From the NCBI RefSeq assembly GCF_000739575.1, contig NZ_BBJO01000030.1, positions 104,988 through 168,987 of the forward strand: DNA of 64,000 nt, given 5' to 3'. Of this stretch, positions 44,939-53,299 are shown one piece after another. Position 1 is the stretch's first letter. Each line of letters begins with the position of its first letter. The DNA is from Halobellus rufus (GTDB taxonomy: Archaea; Halobacteriota; Halobacteria; Halobacteriales; Haloferacaceae). The notes beneath the pieces were generated by a model that saw only the letters and a list, made by a program, of their open reading frames with translations, did not search any database and was not told where the DNA came from. The translations under genes and the position numbers were made by a program.

Positions 44939-45065
44939 AACCTAATGATCTTCATACCAAGACTTAAACTTAGGGTACCCGGAACATGGTGATCCCTCTC
45001 ATACGAGTCTGTGATGCGGTTTGCGTCGTCCCGAGCGCGGCGGGGCGAGTCGCCGTCCAGTACGG

Positions 45066-45803
45066 CTACATGTACATTCGGTCTTCCGGCAGTTCGTCGT
45101 CGTGTTCCTCCATCCGTTCTGCCAGTTCCGCGTAGTACTGCTCGACCTCCGCCGCGAACGCCTCCAGCGGGCCGGCGTCGACGCCGAGGCCGTAGACCTC
45201 GTCGACGGTTTCGACCAAGCGGATCGCCGCTTCGATGTCCGGGATCTGCGCGTGGACGGGAGTCACGAACGTGCAGACGCCCAGCGGGGAGTCGAGTCCG
45301 CACTCGACTAAGGCGGCGTTGGTGCCGTCGAGGAAGCCCCGCCCCATCGGGGGGATCTGCTCCTCGCGGAGTCGACGCTCGCGGTAGTCCTCGGTCGCGA
45401 TGTAGTACGTCTTGTGCTCCTCGGGGCCGTGCGGGATCGGGACGCCCGAGAGGATCGCGATTTCGAGAACGCCGTTGGTCTCGGTCCACTCTAAGATGGC
45501 GTTCGCGAACGTCCGCCCCGCGCCGACCGGGATGAACAGTTCGCCGACGAGGACGGTCACATCGAGGTTCTCGCGGGAGAACAACCGGGTGTGGTGCCGC
45601 GGGCGGCCGTTCTCGAACGGCGTCACCGTGGGCAACCCCTCCACCGAGAGGTGGCCTTGCTCCTGGAGGTCGAGGTGGTCGACGATGTAGTCCGCGGCGG
45701 TCAGCCCCGCGAGGCCGAACGCCGAGAATCCAGCCACCAGCGTCTCACTCGGGGCCGTCTCGTGGGTGATCGTGAATCCGGGGGTGTGTTGGGGCGCGCT
45801 CAT
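45066..45803 (-). CDS. PAC2 family protein
   Basis: 245 residues. GFSAFGLAGLTAADYIVDHL near residues 25-44, and YYIATEDYRE and ALVECGLDSPLGVCTFVTPV, mark the PAC2 (proteasome assembly chaperone 2-like) family found in archaea. Role in proteasome assembly is inferred from the family. C-terminal 40 residues form an acidic helix. Confidence 0.85.
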   Translation of the reverse strand: MSAPQHTPGFTITHETAPSETLVAGFSAFGLAGLTAADYIVDHLDLQEQGHLSVEGLPTVTPFENGRPRHHTRLFSRENLDVTVLVGELFIPVGAGRTFANAILEWTETNGVLEIAILSGVPIPHGPEEHKTYYIATEDYRERRLREEQIPPMGRGFLDGTNAALVECGLDSPLGVCTFVTPVHAQIPDIEAAIRLVETVDEVYGLGVDAGPLEAFAAEVEQYYAELAERMEEHDDELPEDRMYM

Positions 45804-45914
45804 TAGTTAGGTATTCGGGGACCTGTTCCTTATTGTTACCTCGGCGCATAGACGACGCCGGTTCGAGAGGCGCTTGCGGAACGCTTTTTGTGCGACCCTC
45901 GCGTGGTCGGTGGT

Positions 45915-47018
45915 ATGCAGCCCGCGATCACACCCCCTGCGACGGCGGTTCTCGCTGCCGCGACGAACGGCGACGTCCTCGCCGCCGTGCCGGAGTGGGT
46001 CCGGTTCCCCGGCTGGCGGGTCGTGTTCGCGCTCCTCGCTGTCGCCCTCGGGGTGTTGCTCTCGCGGTACGTCGTCCGGCTCACCGGGCGGTCCGTCGCG
46101 AAGCGGTTCCGCCGGCAGAGCGTCGCTCAGACGGTTCTCAGGCTCATTCGTCTGGCTGTCGTGTTCGTGTTCGCCGGCTTCGCGGCTCGGATTCTCGGAC
46201 TCCAAGTCGGTGACCTCGTGCTCTCGGTGACGGTGTTTTCGGCCGTTCTGGGTATCGTGCTCGCGCCGATCGTCGGGAGCGTGATAAACGGCCTGTTCAT
46301 CCTCGCGGACCAGCCCTACGAGATCGGCGACATGATCGAACTCGACGACGGGCGTCGGGCGTTCGTCGACGAGATCACGATCCGGTACACGAAGCTTTTC
46401 ACCCTGAACAACACCTCGCTGGTCATCCCGAACTCCGCGATCCGCGATCACTTCGTGACGAACTACTCCGCCGAAGACGAGCGCGTCCGCCTCTCCATCG
46501 AGGTCGTCGTCACCTACGGGTCCGACACCGACAAGGCCCGGAAACTGATGCGCCGCGCCGCCGCGGCCGACGAGGAGGTCATCGAGGGCGGCCCGGACAT
46601 TCGGGTCGGCAGCGCCCGCTACCCCGCACGCCCGACGGTGCTTCGATCCTCGTTCGGCGACGACGGGGTCGTGCTCACGCTCCGGTACTGGGTGAAGCGT
46701 CCCTACAAGATCCCGACCATCGAATCGCGGATCCGCGATCGGATCTGGGAGGCGTTCAACGAAGCCGACGCGACCATCGAGTTCGCCTACCCGCACCGCC
46801 ACCTGATCTTCGACGAGACGAGCGGGACGCTCGATACGACCGTCAGCGGGCGGTCGTCGCCGACGCCGTCGGCGTACGCTCCCGACGACGGGGAACCGGC
46901 AACCGACTCGGTTCGCGCGACGGACACGTCCGTAGGGGCCGACGAACACGAGAGCGAGAGCGGCGAGGCGAACGAGAGCGGCGAGGCGAACGAGAGCGGC
47001 GAGACGAACGGAAACTGA
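45915..47018 (+). CDS. MscS family mechanosensitive channel
   Basis: 367 residues from ATG 45915. Three or more TM segments (about 37-58, 77-98, 101-125) precede FILADQPYEIGDMIELDDGR, the start of the MscS beta domain, and the C-terminal alpha/beta domain VVLTLRYWVKRPYKI. The tail ends in three nearly identical ESGEAN units (46956-47009). It is shorter than the other MscS homologue at 15.4 kb and unlike it outside the core. Confidence 0.88.
   Translation: MQPAITPPATAVLAAATNGDVLAAVPEWVRFPGWRVVFALLAVALGVLLSRYVVRLTGRSVAKRFRRQSVAQTVLRLIRLAVVFVFAGFAARILGLQVGDLVLSVTVFSAVLGIVLAPIVGSVINGLFILADQPYEIGDMIELDDGRRAFVDEITIRYTKLFTLNNTSLVIPNSAIRDHFVTNYSAEDERVRLSIEVVVTYGSDTDKARKLMRRAAAADEEVIEGGPDIRVGSARYPARPTVLRSSFGDDGVVLTLRYWVKRPYKIPTIESRIRDRIWEAFNEADATIEFAYPHRHLIFDETSGTLDTTVSGRSSPTPSAYAPDDGEPATDSVRATDTSVGADEHESESGEANESGEANESGETNGN
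46956..47009 (+). repeat. Triple 18-base in-frame repeat
   Basis: GAGAGCGGCGAGGCGAAC occurs three times in tandem (one mismatch in the last), coding for ESGEAN, ESGEAN, ESGETN at the channel's C-terminus. Probably arose by slippage. Confidence 0.8.
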
Positions 47019-47055
47019 GCGACTGGCCGCTGACCGGCGGCCGATATCCTCGCCG

Positions 47056-47463
47056 TCAGCCGTCGGCGCGGACCGTGATAACCGTGCAGTCGAGCTTTTC
47101 GCGCAGGTACGTTTCGATGTCGGGGTCGTCGAGGAACCGACGCAGCATCGTCCGCCAGCGACTCGCCTGCTTCGAGCCGAGGACGACGACGTCGGCCTCG
47201 TCGGCGGCGATCTCTTCGAGGATCGTCTCCTCGACGATGAAGCCCCGGCGGACCACGTAGCGGGTCCGATCCAGCGGGCCGACCACCGATTCGACCGCCT
47301 GCCGCAGCTCGGCGCGCGTCACGCCGTGGCTCTCCTGATAGAGGTCGACGTGGAGGACCGTCAGCTCCGCGTCACGCTCTTCGGCGATCCGCACCGCCTC
47401 CGAGAGCGTCGCTCGCGAGTGCTTCGACAAGGGATACCTGACGGGGACCACGACGCGCGTCAT
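47056..47463 (-). CDS. Universal stress protein, non-ATP type
   Basis: 135 residues of the UspA fold: VVVPVRYPLSKHSRATLSEA at the start and VVLGSKQASRWRTMLRRF near the end. The canonical ATP loop G-2x-G-9x-G is missing, unlike the other Usp at 52.1 kb, so it probably does not bind ATP. Confidence 0.82.
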   Translation of the reverse strand: MTRVVVPVRYPLSKHSRATLSEAVRIAEERDAELTVLHVDLYQESHGVTRAELRQAVESVVGPLDRTRYVVRRGFIVEETILEEIAADEADVVVLGSKQASRWRTMLRRFLDDPDIETYLREKLDCTVITVRADG

Positions 47464-47563
47464 CGTGTTGGCCGACGAGTCGACGGCCCCTGAACGTTTC
47501 CACTTGGGGCGGGCACGAACCGCCCGACCCGCGGCCGTACGTCACCGTCCGATCCGGGTCGCC

Positions 47564-48945
47564 TCAGCGGCCTCCCGACTCCGCTCGCGTGAGTCGTTCG
47601 ATCCGCCCCTCGATACGTCCGTCCAGTCCGAACCGCCGCGCGTACTCGGCGAGCACCTCGTACTGAATCCCGCCCTCGCCGGCGCGGTGACGCTCTCGGA
47701 GCGTCGGGAACTCGTGATCGGAGTGCAGCAGGTACGCCGAGGTCGCGAGCGTGTAGCGACGGTCGGGGTCGATCCGCTCGCCGCCGACGGTGGCGTCGAG
47801 CAACTCGTTTCGCTCGTCGTCCCAGCGGACCGTCGCGCCGGAGAAGTGCCCGTGCCACCACTCGGGGTCGCCGAAGTCGATGACGTCCGCCGCCGACTCC
47901 CGGAACACCGCCAACAGCTCCGACCCCGTGAGCTCCGCGCGGACGACCCGCTCCTCGAAGGGGACGACGCTCACGAGGTCGGCGACGGTCACCTCGCCCG
48001 AGACCGCCGGGCCGTCGCGGATCCCGCCGCTGTTCTGGAGGCCGACGTCGGTCTCCAGCGCCCAGCGGTAGGCGTCGGCGACGACGTTGCCGATCCGACA
48101 CTCGCCGCCGTAGACGGTCGCCTCGTCCCGTTCGAGCGGCTCGTCGACCCGCGCGACGATCTCGTCGAGGCCCGCGGCGTCGATGCGGCCGTCGAGCGCG
48201 GTCACCACGTCCTCGGCCACCGCCGCCTCGGCGGTCTCGTGCCGCCGGACCTCGATCGGCCCCGCGGCGTCGAGGTCGACCTCGAAGATCACGCGCCGTT
48301 CGCGCCCGGGCGGAGCAGCAGCGTCCCGTCGATCCGCTCGCGGCGCTCCACGTGGAGGTGTCCGCCCAGGATCACGTCGACGTCCACCGCCCGCGCGAGG
48401 TCGTCGTCGCCGCTCCCGAGGTGCGAGAGCGCCACGACGCGGTCGACGCCGGCGTCTCGGAGTTCTTCGACCGCGGACGCGGCGGCCTCGTGGGGGTCCG
48501 TGAACTCTAGTTCCCCCGACTTCGGGTTGAGCGACGGCGTGGCGGGGTCGGTGACGCCGAAGAAGCCGATGCGGACGCCGTCGACCTCCTCGACGGTGTG
48601 GGAGACGACGCGGTCGGCGGCGAACCGCTCGCCGTCGGCCTCGTAGACGTTCGCGGAGAGCCACGTCTGCGGCGCGTCGGCGACGATCGACCGGGTCGCG
48701 TCCGGCCCGAAATCGAAGTCGTGGTTGCCGAAGGTTTCGAGGTCGGCGTCGATCGCGTGAAAGAGGTCCAACGACTGCCGACCGCGCTCGATCAGCGCCA
48801 GCACGCCCGGCGCGGTGTTGTCGCCGGTCCCGCAGACGAGCGCGTCGGGGCCGTCCCGAGACCTGATCGCCCCCGCGAGGCGGCCGACGCGGACGGTGTC
48901 GTCGTAGACGTTCTCGACGTCAGAATAGTGGAGGAGACGCGGCAT
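47564..48945 (-). pseudogene. Bifunctional metallophosphatase/5'-nucleotidase with frameshift
   Basis: The N-terminal metallophosphoesterase domain (MPRLLHYSDVENVYDDTVRV, GTGDNTAPG, GNHDFDFGPD, LGGHLHVERR) ends at a stop at 48289 just after LLLRPGANGA. The next frame continues without break into the C-terminal nucleotidase domain (VIFEVDLDAAG, GGECRIGNVVADAYRW, LQNSGGIRDG) to 47564. The combined length is one base short of whole codons, so a single missing base near 48291-48300 explains both halves; restored, it would be 460 residues. Whether the gene is decayed or the base was lost in sequencing cannot be told. Confidence 0.83.
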
Positions 48946-49042
48946 TCACGTCCAGTGGCCACGCGGCAAAAATGAAGCCGTCGATGTCGGCGGTCGGAGC
49001 CGCCCGGCGCGCGTCCCACGGTCAGGGCGTCGCGAGCGGCGG

Positions 49043-49249
49043 CTACTCGCCGTCGCGCAGCTCGAAGGCGACCGTGACTTCCGCCTGGTACTCTCTGGTC
49101 TCGACGGAGGCGACCTCGACGCCCAACTCGTCGACTTCGATCCAGTGGACGTTGTCGAGCGTCTCCTCGGCGCGATCGATCGCGTCGTCGACCGCGTCGT
49201 CGAAGCTCTCTGTGCTGCGGCCGATCAGGGTTACTTTCTTGAACACCAT
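49043..49249 (-). CDS. Dodecin
   Basis: 68 residues, the length of haloarchaeal dodecin, which stores flavin (riboflavin/lumichrome) as a dodecamer. [20 protein letters not shown] and [20 protein letters not shown] match the family, including the Trp that stacks on flavin. ATG 49249 fits; TATA-like TTATCAT about 30 bases upstream is framed by an inverted repeat (49270-49288). Confidence 0.93.
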   Translation of the reverse strand: MVFKKVTLIGRSTESFDDAVDDAIDRAEETLDNVHWIEVDELGVEVASVETREYQAEVTVAFELRDGE

Positions 49250-49269
49250 CGCCGTGCGACAGTACGGCA

Positions 49270-49288
49270 CGAGACATGATAAGTCTCG
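49270..49288. promoter_or_regulatory. Inverted repeat around dodecin TATA box
   Basis: CGAGAC-ATGATAA-GTCTCG: perfect 6-base arms enclose the TATA-like element (TTATCAT on the minus strand), about 30 bases before the dodecin start. A regulator bound here would block the promoter. Confidence 0.4.
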
Positions 49289-49379
49289 GGGGCGAGATGG
49301 CCGATTTCCGGAGGGAGATGGCCCGTTTGGGGGGGCGAGGGACCGATCGCGTCACCGCTTCCGTAATCGGCCGGTCGCG

Positions 49380-50039
49380 TCACTGTTCCCGCGACTCGGC
49401 CAATCGAACGGTGAGCGCGTCGACGACTTCGCTCAGTTGGGCGCTGCCGTAGGTGGCGACCAGCACCGCGCCGACGGTGTTGAAGACGAGATCGAGCATC
49501 GAGTCTTCGAGGCCGTACTGCGTCAGCACGCCCTCCGTCCCGGTGCGGTCGGCCGCGAGACCGATCATGAACTCGATGACCTCCCAGAAGACGCCGAACG
49601 CGAGCACGAACAGGAGGATGAAGACGAACTGAAAGCGCGGCGGGAACGAGACCGAGTCGGAGTGGATGTCGACGGCGCGGGTCGTCGAGTAGCCGACGCC
49701 CGCGACGAGGCTGGCCGACAGCGCGTGAGTGACGTGGTCCCACCACCAGACGCTGACGTAGGGCTTTCCGATCACCGGCCACGCGATCGTTCCCAGCGCG
49801 TGGAGAAACACCGCCGCGGAGATCCACAGCGTCAAGCCGGCGTCCATCGGAATCCCGAGGTCGCGTTCGAGGATTCCGGGGAGAAACGTCACGAGGAGTC
49901 CGATGGTGGCGTTGACGACGACGCCGCCGCTCCGGAGTGCGAGCCCCGCGAGGAGCATCACCGCGAGGAACGCCTGCATTCCGCGGGCGGCCTGTCGCTG
50001 TCGGCGTTCGGAGATGTGGAGGACGTCGCGGATCCTCAC
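49380..50039 (-). CDS. DUF2238-like membrane protein
   Basis: 219 residues with five to six helices. WWWDHVTHALSASLVAGVGY and FWEVIEFMIGLAADRTG, with conserved His and Glu in membrane segments, resemble the DUF2238/YjdF family. Function unknown. Last of three coupled genes (ATGA overlap at 50036-50039). Confidence 0.72.
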   Translation of the reverse strand: MRIRDVLHISERRQRQAARGMQAFLAVMLLAGLALRSGGVVVNATIGLLVTFLPGILERDLGIPMDAGLTLWISAAVFLHALGTIAWPVIGKPYVSVWWWDHVTHALSASLVAGVGYSTTRAVDIHSDSVSFPPRFQFVFILLFVLAFGVFWEVIEFMIGLAADRTGTEGVLTQYGLEDSMLDLVFNTVGAVLVATYGSAQLSEVVDALTVRLAESREQ

Positions 50040-50242
50040 GGGTCCTTCACCTCCTCGACCGATCGGCGGGCCCCGTGTTCTCCGGCGTTGTCACGGGCCG
50101 CCTCGACGTCTCCATCGTCGGGGTACTCCGCGGGCGTCGCCTCCGGGATCCGACTGATCAAACGGGCGTGGCGGCGGAAGTAGTACTCGAAGAACACTCC
50201 GGCGAACGCCCCCGCGACGGTCGCCGCCACGAAGTCCCACAT
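50036..50242 (-). CDS. Small single-TM protein in membrane operon
   Basis: 68 residues: one helix (DFVAATVAGAFAGVFFEYYF) followed by a charged tail. Overlaps the gene before it (TGATG) and after it (ATGA), strong evidence that it is real and translated with them. Family not recognised. Confidence 0.65.
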   Translation of the reverse strand: MWDFVAATVAGAFAGVFFEYYFRRHARLISRIPEATPAEYPDDGDVEAARDNAGEHGARRSVEEVKDP

Positions 50243-50760
50243 CAGCGCCTCCTCGATGACGTGCTCGGGTCGCCGTCGTACAGGAACCGCGTGCCGACGA
50301 GGACGTCGGAGAGCCACCGGACGACGGCCCAGATGCCCGAGGCGGCCATCGTCGTCACGACGACGAAGACGACGGCGAAGCGGTGGTTCATCTTCACCGT
50401 CGTGAACACGTCGAGTTCGACGGCGATCAGGAGCGCCGCGGCGGCGACGGCGACGTACGTGACGATCCGCCCCGAAAAGGTCATCCCCCCGACGGTCTCG
50501 CCCGCGACGAGCGCCCGGAGGACGATCGGAAACGCCGCGATCGAGAGGACTTCCCACGGGAGCATCGCGGTCGGACGCCGCCGGGCGACGGGCGGAACCA
50601 GGCCGATGGCGAGCACCGCCGCGGTGAACCCCGCCCACTCGAGGTCGCCGTCGAGGAACTGCCCGAGGGCGGCGATCGCGAGGAAGAGCAGCAACGTCCC
50701 CGCCAAGAGGGCGTTGAGCCGGCGGCTCTCGACGACGCTCGACAGGCCGGAGTTCGACAT
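50242..50760 (-). CDS. Five-TM membrane protein, first gene of operon
   Basis: 172 residues from MSNSGLSSVVESRRLNALLA. Five hydrophobic segments; the last ends near KMNHRFAVVFVVVTTMAASG. Unknown family. Its stop overlaps the start of the 68-residue gene, and together with the DUF2238-like gene they form a tight three-gene unit. Confidence 0.65.
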   Translation of the reverse strand: MSNSGLSSVVESRRLNALLAGTLLLFLAIAALGQFLDGDLEWAGFTAAVLAIGLVPPVARRRPTAMLPWEVLSIAAFPIVLRALVAGETVGGMTFSGRIVTYVAVAAAALLIAVELDVFTTVKMNHRFAVVFVVVTTMAASGIWAVVRWLSDVLVGTRFLYDGDPSTSSRRR

Positions 50761-50860
50761 ACCTCCCGATAGGTTCGTCTCGCTACTAAAGGGTAAGCAC
50801 GGTCCGCTCACGGACCGTTCGAGCGCCCTGAAAAGATCGGATCGCGGTTCCGCCGGCGGT

Positions 50861-51187
50861 TCAGCTCGCGTCGGGGTGGTAGACGTCGTAGTCGCCCTCG
50901 TCGTCGACGCCGATCACGGCCCACTCGTACGCCGGATCGACGCTCGCGAGTCGGTTCTGTACGTCCCCTGTCTCTCCTTTCGGAGCGACGAAGCATCGGA
51001 ATCGATACGTTTCGGACGGTTCGCCACCGTCTGCGAGTACGCGGCGGCCACGTAGGTCGTCGCCGTCCGAAAGCGCCGTGACGCGGACCGTGCGCCACTT
51101 CCGCTCGGCGACGAAGTCCGGTCCGTCGCCCGAGACACTGTAGCCCAGGCGGGTGAAGATCGCCCGAGCGTCCTCCGAGGGAGGCAT
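50861..51187 (-). CDS. Conserved haloarchaeal protein of unknown function
   Basis: 108 residues from MPPSEDARAIFTRLGYSVSG. Soluble, basic-acidic mix: FVAERKWRTVRVTAL and YRFRCFVAPKGETGDVQNRL. It resembles small nucleic-acid-related proteins of haloarchaea (possibly the DUF7116 type), but I am not certain. Start chosen by composition; an upstream ATG is possible. Confidence 0.6.
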   Translation of the reverse strand: MPPSEDARAIFTRLGYSVSGDGPDFVAERKWRTVRVTALSDGDDLRGRRVLADGGEPSETYRFRCFVAPKGETGDVQNRLASVDPAYEWAVIGVDDEGDYDVYHPDAS

Positions 51188-51311
51188 GCTGACAGGGGGC
51201 ATGTACTTCGGACTTCTACGGCCTGTAGCATAAATCTTGTTACGGTCTAACACACGGTTGCGCGCGTCTGCTCGGTGGTTGCTACCGCCGATCTGTGCGG
51301 AAGGCGCGGGC

Positions 51312-51563
51312 TTATTCGTGGGCCGCGTCCCACTCGTCGGGCTTCCGGAGGTTGCCGCAGACGTTGCACTCGATGCGCCCCATCGTGTCCATCGCGTTGT
51401 CGGTCGAACCGCAGTTCCCGCAGTAGAACCCCCACCGCTCGGTTCGATCCGGCGTCACGTACACGAGGAAGAACGGGCCCTTCGAGCCGCGCTCGGCCTC
51501 CGCACGGTCGACGTACACCGTCTCGCCCGCGTCCGTCTCGATTGGATCGAGTTCGACAGCCAT
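51312..51563 (-). CDS. DUF5816 zinc-ribbon protein
   Basis: 83 residues with two CxxC pairs, C48-C51 (YCGNCGS) and C66-C69 (IECNVCGN), forming a zinc ribbon in the C-terminal half. The N-terminal half is beta-rich (GPFFLVYVTPDRTERWGFY). Matches DUF5816 of haloarchaea. Function unknown. Confidence 0.78.
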   Translation of the reverse strand: MAVELDPIETDAGETVYVDRAEAERGSKGPFFLVYVTPDRTERWGFYCGNCGSTDNAMDTMGRIECNVCGNLRKPDEWDAAHE

Positions 51564-51627
51564 AGCTCCGATTACGCGGGTGGCAGTTTAGTGTTCACGT
51601 TCGGCCGCGGGGGCGACGAAGAGAGCG

Positions 51628-51996
51628 TTACGTCCGGAACGACTCGCCGCAGCCGCACTCGCTGACGACGTTCGGGTTCTCCACGTGGAACCCCGCGCCC
51701 TGGAGGCCGCCCTCGTAGCGGAGGGTGGAGCCGCCGACGTAGTTCTGACTCGCCGGATCGACGAAGACCCGGAGGCCGTGCTGTTCGACGACCGCGTCGT
51801 CGGACTCCGGTTCGTGATCGAACCGCATCCCGTAGGAGAGCCCCGCGCAGCCGCCCTGCTGGACGAACAGGCGAAGGCCCGCCTCGTCGGTGTCGAGTCC
51901 CTCCGACTCGATGAGTCGGATCGCCTCCGAGGCGGCTTCCTCCGTGACGGTCACGGCGGGGCCGCCGCCACCGGTGTCGGCGGTTTCGGTGCTCAT
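51628..51996 (-). CDS. Iron-sulfur assembly protein, HesB/IscA/ErpA family
   Basis: 122 residues. Metal/cluster ligands C50 (QQGGCAGLSYGM), C114 and C116 (SECGCGESF) are intact. Acts as an A-type carrier delivering Fe-S clusters. The N-terminus has a Gly-rich halophilic extension. Confidence 0.92.
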   Translation of the reverse strand: MSTETADTGGGGPAVTVTEEAASEAIRLIESEGLDTDEAGLRLFVQQGGCAGLSYGMRFDHEPESDDAVVEQHGLRVFVDPASQNYVGGSTLRYEGGLQGAGFHVENPNVVSECGCGESFRT

Positions 51997-52085
51997 ATGC
52001 GAGTAGATAGCGGAGCCAAGGTGTTAATCTTGACGCCCCCGGACGGTGAAACGAGTTATAAGACCGCCGTCCGTGATTTCCGCGT

Positions 52086-52505
52086 ATGTACGAGACGATC
52101 CTCGTCCCGACGGACGGCAGCGACCAGGCCGACGCCGCCCTCGACCACGCGCTCTCGTTGGCGCGACAGCACGACGCGACGGTCCACCTGCTCTACGTCG
52201 CCGACAGCAACCGCGACAGCGTGACGACGCTCGGCGGCGAGGTCGTCGACGCCCTCGAACAGGAGGGCGAGCGGATCCTCGCCGAGACGATGGAGGGCCT
52301 CGACGGCACCGTCGACGTCGTCGACGCCATCGAGACCGGCGGGCCCGTCGAGACGATCCTCGATTACGCCGAGTTGGTCGAGGCGGACCTCGTCGTGATG
52401 GGAACGCACGGCCGTCGGGGGCTGGACCGCTACCTCCTCGGCAGCACCACCGAACGCGTCGTCAGGCTCTCTCCCGTGCCGGTCCTGACCGTTCGCGGCG
52501 AATAG
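52086..52505 (+). CDS. Universal stress protein with ATP-binding motif
   Basis: 139 residues. MYETILVPTDGSDQADAALD is the usual start, and MGTHGRRGLDRYLLGSTTERV contains G-2x-G-9x-G-S/T, the ATP-binding loop. TATA-like TTATAAG (52055-52061) lies about 28 bases before the ATG. Confidence 0.92.
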   Translation: MYETILVPTDGSDQADAALDHALSLARQHDATVHLLYVADSNRDSVTTLGGEVVDALEQEGERILAETMEGLDGTVDVVDAIETGGPVETILDYAELVEADLVVMGTHGRRGLDRYLLGSTTERVVRLSPVPVLTVRGE

Positions 52506-52515
52506 TCCGCCGCTC

Positions 52516-53289
52516 TCAGCGCTCCGCCGGTGCGCTCGTCTCGACCGGCCGCACCGCGCGGCCGACGACCACGCCCGGCAGGTCGCTCTCGCCGGCGACG
52601 AGCACGTGCTCGAACCCGGCGCGCCCGAGCGCGGCCGTGAGCCCGTCGACCGTGGTGGTCGCCACCGTCGTCCGGTCGGCGACGACGGCCGTCGAACCGG
52701 TCTCTCGGTCGGTGACGCGGTAGTCGACCGCGACGGAACCCGATCCGGCAACGTCGACGGCGCGTTCGAGCAGGTACCGCGACCCGCTGTAGGTCTCGAC
52801 GCCGGAGTCGAGGACCGCCGAGGGGTCCGTCGGCGCGGCGATCACGGCGATGCCGCCCGGCCGCAGCGATCGGTACGCCGCCGTACACACGTCGGCGACG
52901 TCCGCCCGGGCGGTCGCGGTCTCGACGGCGCAGACCGCGTCGAAGGCGGACCGAACCGGAGGGTTCGTCGGGTCGCCGCAGACGACGGCCTCGCCGAGGG
53001 CCGCGGGGAACCGGAGGTGTGCGCGGCGCGCGTCGACGCCGACAGCGGCGTAGCGACTCCCCAGTTCGTTCAACAGCGCCCCGACGCCGCAACCGAGTTC
53101 GAGCACGCGGTCGACGTCCGCCGGGAGGCGCGAGGCGACGAGGCGCGCGCGACGCTCGCCCCAGCCGTCGGGAATCGTCCGCAGGACCACCGGCGCGAGC
53201 GTGGTGTCGGCTCCGTGGCCGGCGTCGGGGTCCTCGAGCACGGCCGCGCAGGCGTCTGCGAACGTCGGCGGGCGGATCGGGGCACCCAT
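52516..53289 (-). CDS. Class I SAM-dependent methyltransferase
   Basis: 257 residues. Motif I is VLELGCGVGALLNELGSRYA with GVDARRAHL after it. The rest is divergent (VCAVETATARADVADVCTAA, RPGGIAVIAAP); the substrate is unknown. It is 10 bases downstream of hisD on the same strand and probably co-transcribed. Confidence 0.78.
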   Translation of the reverse strand: MGAPIRPPTFADACAAVLEDPDAGHGADTTLAPVVLRTIPDGWGERRARLVASRLPADVDRVLELGCGVGALLNELGSRYAAVGVDARRAHLRFPAALGEAVVCGDPTNPPVRSAFDAVCAVETATARADVADVCTAAYRSLRPGGIAVIAAPTDPSAVLDSGVETYSGSRYLLERAVDVAGSGSVAVDYRVTDRETGSTAVVADRTTVATTTVDGLTAALGRAGFEHVLVAGESDLPGVVVGRAVRPVETSAPAER

Positions 53290-53299
53290 CAGCGCGCGG

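Noticed and set aside
52040..52073. Inverted repeat CGGACGG/CCGTCCG around the Usp TATA box
   Set aside because: Arms are 7 bases of G+C-rich sequence 20 bases apart, easily found by chance here.
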